Below are positions 48,700 through 61,682 of a DNA stretch of 64,000 nucleotides, in pieces (within the stretch, counting starts at the first letter, position 1; each line of letters starts with the position of its first letter). The position numbers were made by a program, and so were the translations under genes. Source of the stretch: Vitis vinifera (Eukaryota > Streptophyta > Magnoliopsida > Vitales > Vitaceae); assembly GCF_030704535.1 (NCBI RefSeq), contig NC_081818.1, positions 3,485,001-3,549,000 on the forward strand, read 5' to 3'. Under the pieces are notes generated by a model. The model was not told the DNA's origin. It saw nothing but the letters and a program-made list of their open reading frames with translations, and searched no databases.

Positions 48700-49192
48700 T
48701 TTGTTTTAAATTATCAAATTAACATATTTATCCTCATAAATTATAATTAAAGCAAGTGAGCTCGAGTAACAATAAAAGTCATAAAAAATAAATAAATAAA
48801 AATCGTAAAAGTAATTAGGATAAATAAAAGTAAAAAAATAAAATGAAAATATAGACTTTAAAATAAATTAATTATTTTTACTTATTGCTTAAAGATATTT
48901 TTTTACTTTAATTCATACCATTAAATTATTTTACTAAACATACTTAATTTATTTAATGACTTAAAGTGACTTAATAATTTAATTTAAATCATTAAATAAA
49001 TTAAGTACGTTTGGTAAAATAACTTAATGATACGATTTAAAAAAAATAATTTTAAATAATAAATAAAAATAATTAACTTATTTTTAAATCTAAATTGAAT
49101 TTACTATTTCACAACCTTTATTATTACTCAATCTCATATGTCCTAATTATAATTTATAAGGATAATATGTTAATTTGATGATTTAAAATAAA
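48700..49192. repeat. Long fold-back (palindromic) element
   Basis: Two arms are inverted copies. AAATTATCAAATTAACATAT near 48708 pairs with ATATGTTAATTTGATGATTT near 49165. ATACTTAATTTATTTAATGA near 48940 pairs with TCATTAAATAAATTAAGTAC near 48988. The centre is about 48970. The arms are AT-rich with small indels. It resembles a fold-back MITE; no coding capacity. Confidence 0.8.
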
Positions 49193-49974
49193 TCACTACT
49201 ATAAAAAATTATTTGGTTATTTAAATTATTTAATATGATTTATACCCTCATTAGGAAAAAGGAGTGCAATTAATTATACGTGAACTCAATCTAATCTTGT
49301 TGGCAATTGAGTAGACTATTTTTTAACGCTGACGTGGCAAAATCAACCAAATTGAACCTATATATAAATTATAATCCACACTCACTTCTATTCCAATCAA
49401 CCCATTCCCGCCAAAACAGTGAAATTTACTCTTCACCCTAATGTAAGGTCACGAAAATCCATTTTCTGTTTGGTTGCTGCGAAAATTGTAGGAAACTAGA
49501 GAAGGTTATATTTGTACTTACATTTTTTTGTTATATGGTTCCGATTTTGGAAGGTTCGTAGTTTTTTTCTCGGATCCAAACAGAAAATTTTAAGAACTAG
49601 ATTTTTCTTTTTCTTTTTTTATCTTCCTTCGGTTTTCTCGGTGACAAAGCATTTGTGTTTCGATGTACAAATCAGTGTTCCAGTTCATCTCCCTCCCCCC
49701 CTGTTTGGTTGCCGAGAAAACTGAAGGAAAAGAAATGTTTAATCTCAACTTAACACAATAATATAACAATATATAAGCCTCACTCACTTCTATTCAAGTT
49801 AAACGGAATTTTATTCTCTTTTGTTTTTTCGCTTCATTTTGCCTCAATGACAAAACAGAGTGCTAGTTCTAAAATTTTCAGGTCCACTATGTCATACTTT
49901 TTTTTTTTGTGCTGAATTTCATGACAGTTCAACACTAATTCTTGGAAGATTAAGGTTTTTGGCACCATAAAAAT
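49193..49974 (+). other. Promoter and 5' flank of KIN-1
   Basis: Contains three copies of the recurrent motif (49465-49486, 49564-49587 inverted, 49701-49720). It also has an inverted pair CTTCGGTTTTCTCGG (about 49626-49641) and CCGAGAAAACTGAAGG (about 49712-49727), which could form a hairpin if transcribed. No clear TATA box near the start codon. Confidence 0.5.
49701..49720 (+). promoter_or_regulatory. Recurrent 5'-end motif upstream of KIN-1
   Basis: CTGTTTGGTTGCCGAGAAAA, the fullest version of the motif. Related copies in the same flank are at 49465-49486 (direct) and 49564-49587 (inverted). Confidence 0.5.
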
Positions 49975-52900
49975 ATGTCGCACATAACAGTCTGCGCTCG
50001 CTTTAGACCTTTAAGTTCAAAAGAGAGAAGAGATCACGGTGATAGCGTTTCTGTCCAAAGCCTAGATTCAGAAACGTTCATTTTCAAGGTTATCTTTCAC
50101 TAAAATTCACTACTCATCTGTTTCTGTTTGTGTATTCATGAAAAAATCATTATAATAATTGAATTGATGTATGGCAGGATGAGAAGGAAGAGGATTTCAC
50201 CTTTAGCTTTGATAGGGTTTTTTATCAGGGATCTGAGCAAGTTGATGTCTATGAATTTCTAGCCCTGCCTATTGTTCGAGGTATCAATCTGAACCCATCA
50301 GTTTTACCTTTAGCAGTTTTGCCTGATTGTGTGTATAATTTTTATGTTGGTTTGCTAAGATGAGAAAAAGGAAATTGTAAAATGTTATGTGGTCTATTAT
50401 TTTGTATTTTTCTCCTAAAATGAGAAGTCAACTCAATTAAGACACTGGGAGTTCTAGTTTTCTCATAATGCAGAAAATTTAAAACTTTGTAATTTTTATC
50501 AAGTTTCCTTTCTTATGTTTTCTAACCAGTTAAACATAGGATAAGTTTAAATACTTTGCTTGATGTTCTAATGCAATTCCCAAGCAGCTTAAGCATAATC
50601 TTCATCTCATTATTTGGTTGTAATTTTTTTTTCTGGGTCTGTCTTAAAAACAGATGCTGTTAATGCAATTAATGGGACAATCATCACTTATGGACAGGTA
50701 AGATATAGTTAATTTATGGAAATTGTGGCATAAAGGGTAAGTGTTAGACTTTCAGTGTTATTAACAAACTCCACCACCCCCTTCCCAGTTATTGTTTTGG
50801 TAATCAGTAATGAAACTACTAAGTGCACATGATTTGGTCCTAGTTTCTTCAATAGAATGTTTAAATTTTGTGTCAAATTGATGCCTATTTTTGCCTTTGG
50901 TCACAGACAGGAGCAGGGAAGACATATAGCATGGAGGTAAAGTAATAACATCATAAAGATGTTCTACAATGATAGATATTACTCTCAATTTTTTCCTTTG
51001 CATCAGGGACCGAGCATCCTGGAATGTGATCAGCAGAAGAAAGGCTTACTTCCCAGAGTGGTTGATGGACTTTTTCAGTGCATTAAATCTTCTGATGAAG
51101 CAACCAAGTACACAATTAAGTTGTCCATGGTATAAGGACATATTATATCTTTGGTTTGCGCTGTGAGCTAGCTGCAAGGCCTGCAATTTCATTATCAAAC
51201 ACAAAATCTAACTTTTAAACGTCTTCTGACTTATAGGTAGAGATCTACATGGAGAAAGTAAGGTTTGTATCACAGTATTTATCCTCAAATATGTGATTCT
51301 CTTCCAGGTTACTGGTTGGCTATTCCTAACTCAATGATACAGAAATGAAAATTCTTGAAATTCTGGATAGCTTATGCTTAATGCACAATTTTTTAACTGT
51401 AATAGTTGTTCCTACTTCTCAGGGACCTTTTTGATTTGTTGAAAGACAATATACAGATCAAGGAGAGTAAAGTGCATGGGATATTATTGTCTGGAGTAAC
51501 AGAAGTAAGCCTTATCTTTTGCCGCCAATTTTGATGATTAATCCTATTTTTGATGATCCAAAATTAAAGGAATAATTTCAATGCCATATTCCTCCATTTT
51601 TTTTTTTTCATTTGCAATAATACTTCCAGCATGCTGGTCAGTTGAGTGTTATGATTTGAAACCAACTCCAACTAAGCCACTACATTGCAACTCAAGATGA
51701 TGGTTGCTGATATTTGAATTTTATTTGGTTGCATGAAGTTGAATATTCATCCTTGACTTGGATGATGAGTTTTTCGTAAAACCAGTGTTATTATATTCTT
51801 TTTCAGTTGTAAGAGTGTTTTAACTTTCTCATTTTCCAGGTCTCTATATTGGACAGTACAGAAGCATTACATAGCCTCTCTGTAAGATTAAGAACTAAGT
51901 CATAAATCATTTCAGTTATATAGATTTAGGTCACCTTCTAATACAGACCCTGAGAATGCAGAGAGGAATAGCCAACAGAGCAGTTGGAGAGACCCGTATC
52001 CTTACTTTTCTTTTTCAATCTCTTTTCATCCATTTTTTGGCAAGCAAGTTGCTAAATTCTGTTTTGCGTTTTAACCTGGATAGAAATGAACATGGCAAGC
52101 AGTAGAAGTCATTGTGTTTACATCTTTACAGTCCAGCAGGAATTTCCTAAAGATAAGAGGTTCTCTTTCCTCCCAATTTAGTTTTGGGAATACGTACCAA
52201 GAAACTTTGAACATTTTGGGACTGTGACAGGATAAGAACTGGAAAGTTAATTCTTGTGGACTTGGCGGGGTCAGAGAAAGTAGAGAAAACTGGAGCTGAG
52301 GGGAAACTTCTTGATGAAGCCAAGACTATCAACAAATCCCTTTCTGCACTTGGGAATGTGATAAATGCTTTGACTTGTAGTCCACAGGGCAGAGCAAATC
52401 ACATCCCATATCGTGATTCTAAGCTTACACGGATTCTACAAGATGCTCTTGTAGGTGTTCCATCCTCTGGTCCCAATCCACTGTCCTGATTATCAATTTT
52501 TATAGAAAACCAAGTATTTCTCATTTTACAGGGAGGGAATTCGCGAACTGCATTACTGTGTTGTTGTTCACCGAGCCCTTCTAATGCTTCAGAAAGCCTG
52601 TCCACCCTCCGCTTTGGTGCAAGGTATCTTAATCCACATTCATTTGAAGGCTTATTATTTCTATATTGATATAGAGAAATAAAATGATAACTAATGGACA
52701 AAAAATGTGGAGGAAAATTTGAATTAAGAGAAAGCATAGTGAACTCTTCATGGAATTGATTCACCTAGGTGAGAATAAAGAAATAATCTAAATTATTCCA
52801 TCCTGTAGACCTTTTTCTTCTAGGTCCCTTTCTCCCAAAGAAGCATCACTTTTACTTACCTTCTGATTCAAAATCCAAACAACCTATAACAAATCTGTAT

Positions 52901-54038
52901 ATAATAAAAGAGTAACAATTGAAATACTGTTTTGGTGGCATTTTGTTAGGCTTACAAAGTTACGATATGCTTGTTTTTTAAGGCTTTTGGTCATTGATGT
53001 GAGAAGATCATCATAATGATTTGTGTTTACAACTAGGACTTGCTAACAAAACAGTTGGGGGAAATTATCTATTTCTCAAAATGTTTGGTGTGCTTTCCTT
53101 TGTGGCTAAACCTTTCCTAGATCCTTTTTAGCTGTAATCACCTACTCTCACAAGAACAAAACAAAGTCTTTGATTCAGTGTCTATTGGGGCAGGGCGAAA
53201 CATATAAAGGCATCACCACGTGTCAGTCACAACGATGATAAGTATACCAAGAAGCATGGAACTCAATCACCATCTAAAGATGGGTCATGTGAGAGAATTC
53301 TAAACAAGGTTAGAATTACATAGAAAAATTATTTATCCAGACTTTTATATACCAGTCTTTGAGGAGATTAAAATTACATTACATCAGCATTTACTCAAAC
53401 TTCTGTTTGTCAGTCTCTAATACACAGCTTCTATTAATATAGTTGACAGAGAAACTGGATATTGAAGATGTAAATTTACTGGAGGAGTTGTTCATACTTG
53501 AGGGGATTTTCTCTTATCCAAATTCAGTTGAAGACTTGGAGTTAACTCTTGAAGATGTTGCATTACGAACAATATCCTCATTGCAAGAAGCTCTGGAAGA
53601 GCTGACATTGATAGTTGAGGAGGTAAGAGAAAAATATTAGATGCAATTGATATCAATATCCGGCCTACTCTAATGGTCATCTTTTAAGTACATATATCAA
53701 ACCCCAAAATGAGCAATTTTTGCTCCTTTTTTGAAACTTTTACAAAAGTTTGGCTCAAATCCAATTAGAGCTCGTTCTTCCTGGAAGTCGCTTAGAACTT
53801 TTAAGGAGAGAAACCTAAGCTTTAACTACTGTGTTTGTTTCAATTTGATTTGGGATTTTACATTTCACAGCTTAAGATAGAGAATAAGGCTCTCAAGTTC
53901 AGACTGGCAGCTGCTGAAAGGGTTGACACACTCAACAAGAAGGCTGGAGGAAATACCAGTTTTCTGCATAAGGTTTTTCAGGCACTCTCAGCTTTCTCCT
54001 TTCCTGGGCTGTTTCACTCTCTCATGTCAAGATGCTGA
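49975..54038 (+). CDS. KIN1: Kinesin motor protein, KIN-1 type, 15 exons, 482 aa
   Basis: Exons: 49975-50088, 50178-50280, 50654-50697, 50907-50936, 51007-51129, 51237-51262, 51423-51504, 51840-51881, 51962-51995, 52084-52159, 52231-52450, 52532-52623, 53194-53308, 53443-53622, 53871-54038. They total 1449 bases, all in phase. The motor starts at the N-terminus: [10 protein letters not shown] (4-13), P-loop GQTGAGKT (86-93), switch I NMASSRSH (202-209), switch II DLAGSE (235-240), and [18 protein letters not shown] glutamate- and leucine-rich coiled coil follows (about residues 400-460). The short total length and lack of a long stalk fit the plant KIN-1 group (Arabidopsis At3g63480, about 470 aa). 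Related plant kinesin-1 proteins act in meiosis and gametophyte development; that role here is inference. The last exon reads through a possible donor (AAG|GTTTTT near 53970), so the final 21 residues may be an alternative end. Confidence 0.93.
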
Positions 54039-57000
54039 AAACAAAAATTAGTATACCATACAAAACACAAACTGCATTTCCATACTTGAAAATTTCTGCT
54101 TAATCAATTTGAATAACTATTGCCATCTGTTATTTTTACACTCTTTTGCATAATATGAAAAGGTGGAGAAACCCAAAGAGATGAAATGCCTGATATGCAT
54201 GTGGATAGGTAGATGCATCCAAATTGCCACTTGATTGATCTTCACTTGGACCATATACCATTTCATCCGACAACCAATGAAATCATTGAGCACCACTTAT
54301 CCTTACAGATAAGGAAGCAAATTTTTACAATTCCTGATATGGCTTGACCGATAATGACAATGCATAGTTCCACATTTCTGCATAATTCGCCTCCATTCAA
54401 TTTTTTGTTCGACTGTTTTCATCAGATCAGTTTGTTAGGAGGAATGAGAGGCGTAGTCAACCTAGCAACACTTGAATTCTATATAAACCTCCATGACAAC
54501 CATTTCTTACCAACTTCCAGAGGCATCTAGCAAATTACCATGTCCAATGTTCCTAATCTCAGAATAAATATGGTGTCTGAGTTTCTATCAAGGACTGGAT
54601 AGAGTAGGCTGATTGAACTTTGGACTTACAGATTTTACATCAATTTTCTCTGTCAGTACTGCTTCGATTGTATCATGTTTCGTTTGTCATTTTCTGGAAG
54701 GTGTGAGATTTTGAGTGGCATTTGCGACAGTTTTGGACTAATGCACCTGCAGATCCCGTGACTTGTCAAATTATTTAACCAATACATTCCCGTGACAGGA
54801 ATGGAATCTCTTAAAATTGCAAGACAGCTATCTTATACCAAATTTCTAGGATCCTGCGCCAGCATGGAATCAGCTGCTGTTCCAATGCAAATATAGGTAA
54901 TTCATAGGCGCAAAAATTTGGGTCTCAAATTGGTAATGATCGAATATGTGAGTTAAATTGTTAAAAATATATGATTAAATTTAAGCTGTTCGATGAAAAT
55001 ACAAATATATGAAACTAATATAAAAATAATGAGACTTAAAAGTGTATATATGATCAGATCTGATTGATTTCATTTTGCCATGTCATATCGATGGTATAGC
55101 AAGGTCCAACCAGATGTTATAGGATGAATTTGAATGACTACTTTTAGTAGCGATGTAAATTTGTTAGAGTTGAAGAAGATCACAAGCATCACGTTTGAAG
55201 TTGTCTGACTCCTAAGTTGAATTGGGTCATGGTTTGAAGGAATTTGAGGAAGAAAAATGTGAGATTGGGGGAGGTGGTGAAGTTGGAAGATTTGAAGACA
55301 ATGGGAGGAGGAAGATGTCATCTCAAAGTGGCTCGGGTGGCACAATCAGGATGCAATAGTCATATTCCAAAAGTACAAGGCCCATTATTGGGATTTACCA
55401 ATATTTTGGAGTACAGCCTGCAACGCTTCGCAACCTTGCCACTCGTGAAAGGGAAAATCAACCCATTGCTTCCAAATTGGAGCTCAGAAATGGTCCCTCC
55501 CTTTGCTTTCAATGCTCCTCAAGCTTCTCATAATTTCCAAACTCCCCCTCCAAACATTTCTTTCACACCACCGCTTTTCTGTCCTTTTAGATTTCATTAC
55601 ATCTTACTTGTTTGAAACGATGACCTTGTTTTTAGTACAAATCTCAAATCCCTTTTCACTTATAGTGTAGCGTGTGGGATTACGTGCACATGAATAGCAT
55701 TTAAATTTGAAGGACACTTGAAAAGGAAAAGGAAAAAAAAAAAATTCATAATAAACTTATGTTCTAGAAGGGCAAGGTTCAATTCTTTTGATAGATAAGC
55801 TATACTAAAAGTCTAATTTGATGGTGACTTTTTTTATAATATAAATTAGAGTTTTTTGGAGTATTATATGTAAATAAATATTTGAGATTCAACTTTAAAA
55901 TAATCTCGAGTTTATAATAGAGTTGCATATTAAAGGTAGCACACATGTAATACGCATAATTTATTTCACTTAGTTGCATAATCTCTTAAAATAAATTCGA
56001 TTATTAAAGATATTGACTTTGAAAAAAGATATCGATATTTTATTAATATTTGACAATCTTCTTTCACAAGTGTTATATATGCAGATATAATATAAAGAGA
56101 AATTTGAATAATTCCTCCATTTCTTAAATTTTATAAAATAATAAATAAAAAGAAGTCTTAAACTTGTTAGAAATTTATAAATTTATAAATATTGAAATAG
56201 AAGTTAGAAATATACAAAAATAAGTTTACACCTACCTCATGTTTCATTCATTTTATCTCTATATTTCTTTCTTACATCCTTTCTCATAAACATTTTAGCA
56301 CCAACAAAATTTAAAAGTTATCTTTGATGGGTAGATGAGACACCTAAGATTTTATTTCTAACATGAAATAATATTTTTGAATATTATATTTAGAGATATC
56401 ATATACTATATTCATGATGAGTAATTTTTATTTAAAATAAAAATTATATTATATCCCATTATTCGCTATTAAAAAAAAGTATGAAATTTCTTTTATATTT
56501 AATATTGTTTGAAAATTGTTCTACAATTTAGTATTTAACGGACATATTTTTTTATTTTTTGTTAATAATATTTGTGATTAAAAAAAAATGAGGAAATGGA
56601 TGTAACAAATAAATTTAGGATTCATAAGATAAGTATATTTTATATTTCAATTGAAGATTATCATATTTAACATCTAAAACGATGATCGAATAATATATTT
56701 TGCTTCTATGGTTGAAACGTCGCACAATAAGTGATATATTATAACATATCTTATCTCATTATTAACCAAACATTATATTCGACATACGATTTATATATTT
56801 TATCTTATTTCATAGTATATCTAATGAACCAAATAAGACTAAAGATCATATTTATTATCACATTAGGATTAAGACAACAATATTACCATTTCAACAAATG
56901 TTTTCATGATTTATTTTCAAAATATAGATGTTTTAGATATTTTTCATATTTATATTTTGTTTTCTTTTACATTAGGGTGAGGAAAACAATGTTTCCCCTT

Positions 57001-57272
57001 TACAATTTATTTTTTTAAATATCTTATTGTCAAAAGATTCATAAGATGATAAGATTATTTATAAAATAAGCATCATAACATTTATTGGTTGACTCAAATG
57101 GGCATTTTGGTCATTTTCATGAATACAAAGGACACCCATTTCTTTCATTCAACAAAAAGGACTCCTCTTCCTAGTTTCCATATCTCAAAGCAAACATTCT
57201 CCCATAAATAAAACCCACCAAACCCTTTTTATTTTATTTTATTTTTTTATTTATTTTTGTGTCATTTTAATT
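54039..57272. other. Intergenic DNA between KIN-1 and the GDSL pair
   Basis: No gene recognised. 54039-54900 is of mixed composition, probably including the KIN-1 3' region. 55640-57250 is very AT-rich. An open frame at 55244-55615 has no ATG at its start and no known motif. Confidence 0.55.
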
Positions 57273-57280
57273 TATAAAAG
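57273..57280 (+). promoter_or_regulatory. TATA box of the first GDSL gene
   Basis: TATAAAAG, 70 bases before the ATG. The surrounding TTATAAAAGGCTTGTG resembles TTATAAAAGCCTGTG upstream of the second GDSL gene, so the core promoter was copied with the gene. Confidence 0.7.
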
Positions 57281-57349
57281 GCTTGTGGGTGGTTTGTTTG
57301 GTAGTTAAAATTACAAGTGAAAGCTGCAAGCTCCTCTGCTACTACAGCC

Positions 57350-58902
57350 ATGGCCTCCAAATCCTTCATCCTGCAAATTCTCGCTTTTATCTTCATCTTT
57401 TCACCTCTTGCACATTCCATACAGTTCAATTTTCCTGCTGTTTTCAACTTCGGTGACTCGAATTCGGACACCGGGGGCCTTGTTGCCGGAATTGGTGATC
57501 GCCTTGATCCGCCTAATGGGCAGATTTTCTTCAAAAGACCAGCTGGGCGGTTCTGTGATGGCCGCCTCATCATAGATTTCCTCAGTATGTTACATTGAGA
57601 CTGGTCCCCTGTTTCCCCTGTTTTCCCCCTGTTTCCCCTGTTTTTTAGTTGTCTTTTAATCTGAGGTAGAAGTTTTACTATTTCTTCTTTATGTGACAGT
57701 GGATGCAATGGACCTTCCATTTCTTAATCCATACCTGGATTCAATTGGGGCGCCAACTTTCCGAAAAGGGTGCAATTTTGCAGCTGCAGGGTCCACTGTA
57801 CTTCCAGCATCCGCCAATGCTGTAAGCCCATTTTCATTTGGGATTCAGGTGGCTCAGTTTATGAGATTCAAAATTCGGGTTCTCCAATTGCTGGAGAAAG
57901 GTGAACTTTGAAGCTATAAATTTATCAGAGTTGATTGGCTTCAACAGATACCGCCATGCTAAGCTGTGATTCTAAATTTCTTGCAGGCAGAAAGTTTCAA
58001 AAGTACATTCCTCAGGAGGATTCCTTTCAGAAAGGACTTTACATGTTTGATATAGGCCAGAATGATCTTGCTGGTGCCTTCTACTCCAAATCATTGGATC
58101 AAATTCTTGCTTCAATTCCAACAATTCTGGTAGAATTCGAAACCGGGATTCAGGTTAGGAAAGTTTCCATTTAGCAAACTTCAAGTTTTCAAGGCCCCCT
58201 TTCTTGGATTGAGTAAACATTACGACTCTCCCTTCTTTTTCTTTCATTTCCAGGAATTATATGACCAAGGAGCAAGAAATTTTTGGATACACAACACGGG
58301 TCCTCTTGGATGCTTGACTCAGAATATTGCCAAGTTTGGAACTGACCCCTCAAAGCTCGATGAATTAGGTTGTGTAAGTGGGCACAACCAAGCTGCTAGA
58401 CTCTTCAATCTGCAGCTTCAAGCTCTCTGCAAGAAGTTCCAGGGCCAGCACCCGGATGCAAAAGTCATACATGTTGACATCTATACAATAAAATACAACC
58501 TCATTGCAAATTATTCTCGATATGGTTTGTTCCTCACCATTATGATCATGCTCCTTTTATTCTGCAGTGTTCTTCTTCAATCCAATCAGATTGAAGTAAA
58601 ACATTTATGTTTTGTTTGAATGGTTATTGGCAGGCTTTGAGCACCCCCTGATGGCTTGCTGTGGATATGGAGGTCTACCATTGAACTATGACAGTCGGGT
58701 CCCCTGTGGGAAGACAAAAGTTGTGAATGGGACTGAAATCACAGCCAAAGGGTGCAGTGATAGTACTGAGTATGTGAACTGGGATGGAATTCATTACTCA
58801 GAGGCTGCAAACCAGTATGTCTCATCACAAATACTCACTGGGAAATATTCTGATCCCCCCTTTTCAGACAAGATGCCTTTCCTTCTCCCCCTCAAGTTCT
58901 AA
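57350..58902 (+). CDS. GDSL esterase/lipase, 5 exons, 380 aa
   Basis: Exons 57350-57584, 57700-57900, 57987-58153, 58254-58524, 58634-58902; total 1143 bases, in phase throughout. Start ATG 57350 gives a signal peptide (residues 1-23), so the enzyme is predicted to enter the secretory pathway. Family blocks: FNFGDSNSDTGG with nucleophile S37, GQND for the oxyanion hole, NTGPLGC, and WDGIHYSEAAN with catalytic D342 and H345. Length is typical (360-400 aa). It is closest in style to the Arabidopsis group with At3g26430, some members of which are annotated as alpha-fucosidase-like. The natural substrate is not evident from sequence; ester hydrolysis at the cell wall or apoplast is the family-level expectation. 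A paralogue follows about 1.1 kb downstream. Confidence 0.95.
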
Positions 58903-59941
58903 ATGCCCAATGCCCTTATTCCTATTGTTTCATTCTTTGCTTCCTAATCTATTATTGTACACTGATATTTTCAAGAAATTGAACAAAATACAAATCTGAC
59001 AAGCAGTGCTCAGTTTCAATGAAAGCTACAAATGCTTATATAGCACTTGGTTCTTTATTTTAATACATTGCCTAACAACTTACTTGGGGCTTTTACTAGT
59101 GAATGTGTAATGATTCTCTGGTATTACTAGAGGCAGTGTGCTCTTATTACTGTTTCAAAAGTGGAACGGGGTTTAGATAATGTGATCTGGTGCATGACTC
59201 GGGGAAAAGGTTTCTGATACTATATATGTAGTGGGTAATTTGACCCAAACAAATCCCATTACAGATGGTATAACTGCTGAACCCTGTTTGATCTAGAAGA
59301 GAAAAGCATCAACCAAATGAATCAATATATTTTTTACCCTAACAGGCAGCATAACCTTAGTAAAAGTTTTGGAAATTACCTACAAATGTCATCACAGATT
59401 TCATATCTCAAAAGCACCAGCTGTTCTATGCAGACCAAAAATTATAAAAAATTTCTTACCTAAAACTTTTAACCCCATTCACTTGCTCTTTCAAGTCACA
59501 TCCTATATGCCAAAACTCTACTGCAAACTATGAACGAAATCAGAAACCAAACCAATGTTCTCATTGTTTGTATATGATTCACTTGCAGATTAGGTATCAG
59601 ACAACTCCATCTGTTCAAATCATGAAAAGGGTGTTGCAGAATGAGTTCAAATTACAGGATACTAAAATGGTATAGGTACACAAAAAATAGCATATCCAAT
59701 GCTTGTACTTTCATGAACTCAAACAACAATTTTTGCAGCAAAACAAATTGATTTGTTTCAATCCTCAAAAGGGTGTCAAACAAACCAATATCACATTATT
59801 CTAGAAGAACAGAGACATGCTAACATGAATATATAAGGACGCATTCTTCACTGCATAAAAACAGACTTCTTTCAGCTTTCCACATCTCAAAGCAAGTTAC
59901 AGTTATGGATAAAAGCCACCAATCTTTCTCTGACAGTGAAT
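58903..59941. other. Spacer between the two GDSL genes
   Basis: About 1.04 kb, without coding signal. It should hold the 3' end of the first gene and the promoter of the second. Confidence 0.6.
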
Positions 59942-59949
59942 TATAAAAG
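59942..59949 (+). promoter_or_regulatory. TATA box of the second GDSL gene
   Basis: TATAAAAG 47 bases before the ATG at 59989, in a context similar to the TATA of its upstream paralogue. Confidence 0.65.
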
Positions 59950-59988
59950 CCTGTGCCTAGTTTATAGTTAATATACAACTTAATAGCC

Positions 59989-61682
59989 ATGGCCACCAAG
60001 ACCTTCATCCTCGAAATTCTCATCCTGATTTCAGCCTTTTCACCACTATCCAATTCCATAGACTTTGATTTTCCTGCTGTTTTCAATTTTGGTGATTCGA
60101 ATTCTGACACAGGCGGGCTTGTTGCAGGAATGGGTGACCGTCTTGATCCACCTAATGGGCAGACTTACTTTCAAAAACTATCTGGGCGGTTCTGTGATGG
60201 CCGTTTGATCATAGACTTTCTCAGTAAACTACACATCATTTTGGAAGACTTTTAAATTACTGATAGTTTTTTTGGTTTGAAACAGCTATGTTCTGCTATA
60301 TCCATCTCATCCACGTTCTCTCACTGTATATCTCCCTGTTTCTCTGTTTTTCCACAACATTGAAGTTGGTCCTCAATCCTTTATGTACCATTTGGTCACC
60401 TAGACAGAACTTCACAGGGTTTTTTGAATCTTAAGTGTGTCTTCTTCCATTGTGTGACAGTGGATGCAATGGGCCTTCCATTTCTATCTCCATATTTGGA
60501 TTCAGTTGGCATGCCGAATTTCCCCGAAGGATGCAATTTTGCTGCTGCAGGGTCCACCATACTTCCACATGCATCTTTGGTCATCCCATTTTCATTTCGA
60601 GTTCAGATGGCTCAGTTTCTGCAATTCAAAAACCGGGTTCTTGAATTGCTGGCTCAAGGTATGGACTCTTATGTAAAAGTTTTAAGCTGCAGCTGCATGC
60701 TCGTTTATAGAATTTCTTTGAACTTGGCTAAGGAGAACATGAAACAGTTTTCAACAAGAACCTCACAAATATCATGCTGTGGCCTCACTTTGTTGCAGAC
60801 AAAGAGTATGAGAAGTGTGTTCCCCGAGAAGATTATTTTCAGAAGGGACTTTACATGTTTGATATAGGCCAGAATGATCTCGCCTATGCCTTCTATTCCA
60901 AATCACTGGATCAGATTCTTGCTTCAGTTCCAATAATTTTAGCAGAGTTTGAATTTGGACTCAAGGTTAGGCCAAGTTTCCATCAGTAAACCCTGATTTG
61001 TTCTCTAGACTGAGTGACCCTTATGACAGTCCCCTTCTATATTCTGTTTTTTTTCTTCTCTTTCAGGAACTATACGAGCAAGGAGAAAGAAATTTTTGGA
61101 TACATAACATGGGTCCTCTTGGATGCTTGCCTCAGAATATCGCCCGATTTGGAACTTCATCCATCTAAGCTTGATAAGCAAGGATGTGTCAGCTCCCATA
61201 ACCAAGCCTCTATGCTTTTCAATCTGCAGCTTCAAGCTCTCTGTAGAAAACTTCAGGCTCAATTTTCGGATGCAGAAGTCATATATGTTGACATCTTCAC
61301 AATTATATCCAACCTCATTGCAAATTATTCCCACTATGGTTAGTTCCCTGAATCCAAGACCTCTAGCTCTGATACCATGTTAAGCTACCAACTTTTGGAT
61401 ATGGTCCACAATGTATATCAGGATAACAGCTTATGTATTTAACTTCCAGGATTTAAACAACCCCTAATGGCTTCTTGTGGATATGGAGGTGCACCATTAA
61501 AGTATAACCATCAAGTCAACTGTGGAAAAGGCAGAGTTGTGGAAGGGACCTCAGTCACAGACAAAGGATGCAGTGACAGTACTGAGCACGTGAACTGGGA
61601 TGGAATCCATTACACACAGGCTTCAAACCAGTATGTTTCATCACAAATACTCACTGGAAAATATTCTGATCCGCCTTTCTAA
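59989..61682 (+). pseudogene. GDSL esterase/lipase paralogue broken by a one-base insertion
   Basis: Exons 59989-60223, 60461-60658, 60799-60965, 61067-61338, 61450-61682. The exon pattern matches the upstream gene, but exon 4 is 272 bases instead of 271. In the stretch GGAACTTCATCCATCTAAG (61151-61169) four bases stand where the paralogue has one codon, which gives a TAA at 61166-61168. The product would stop at 233 residues, keeping S37 and the GxND block but losing the WDGIHY segment with the catalytic Asp and His. Downstream of the shift the frame is open and well conserved, and all splice sites are good, so the damage is recent or is a sequence error. With the shift ignored the protein would be about 367 residues. 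The tandem layout indicates gene duplication. Confidence 0.85.

Noticed and set aside
55244..55615. Open frame of about 120 codons on the plus strand
   Set aside because: It begins at TTG with no ATG, shows no motif, and neighbours noncoding DNA.
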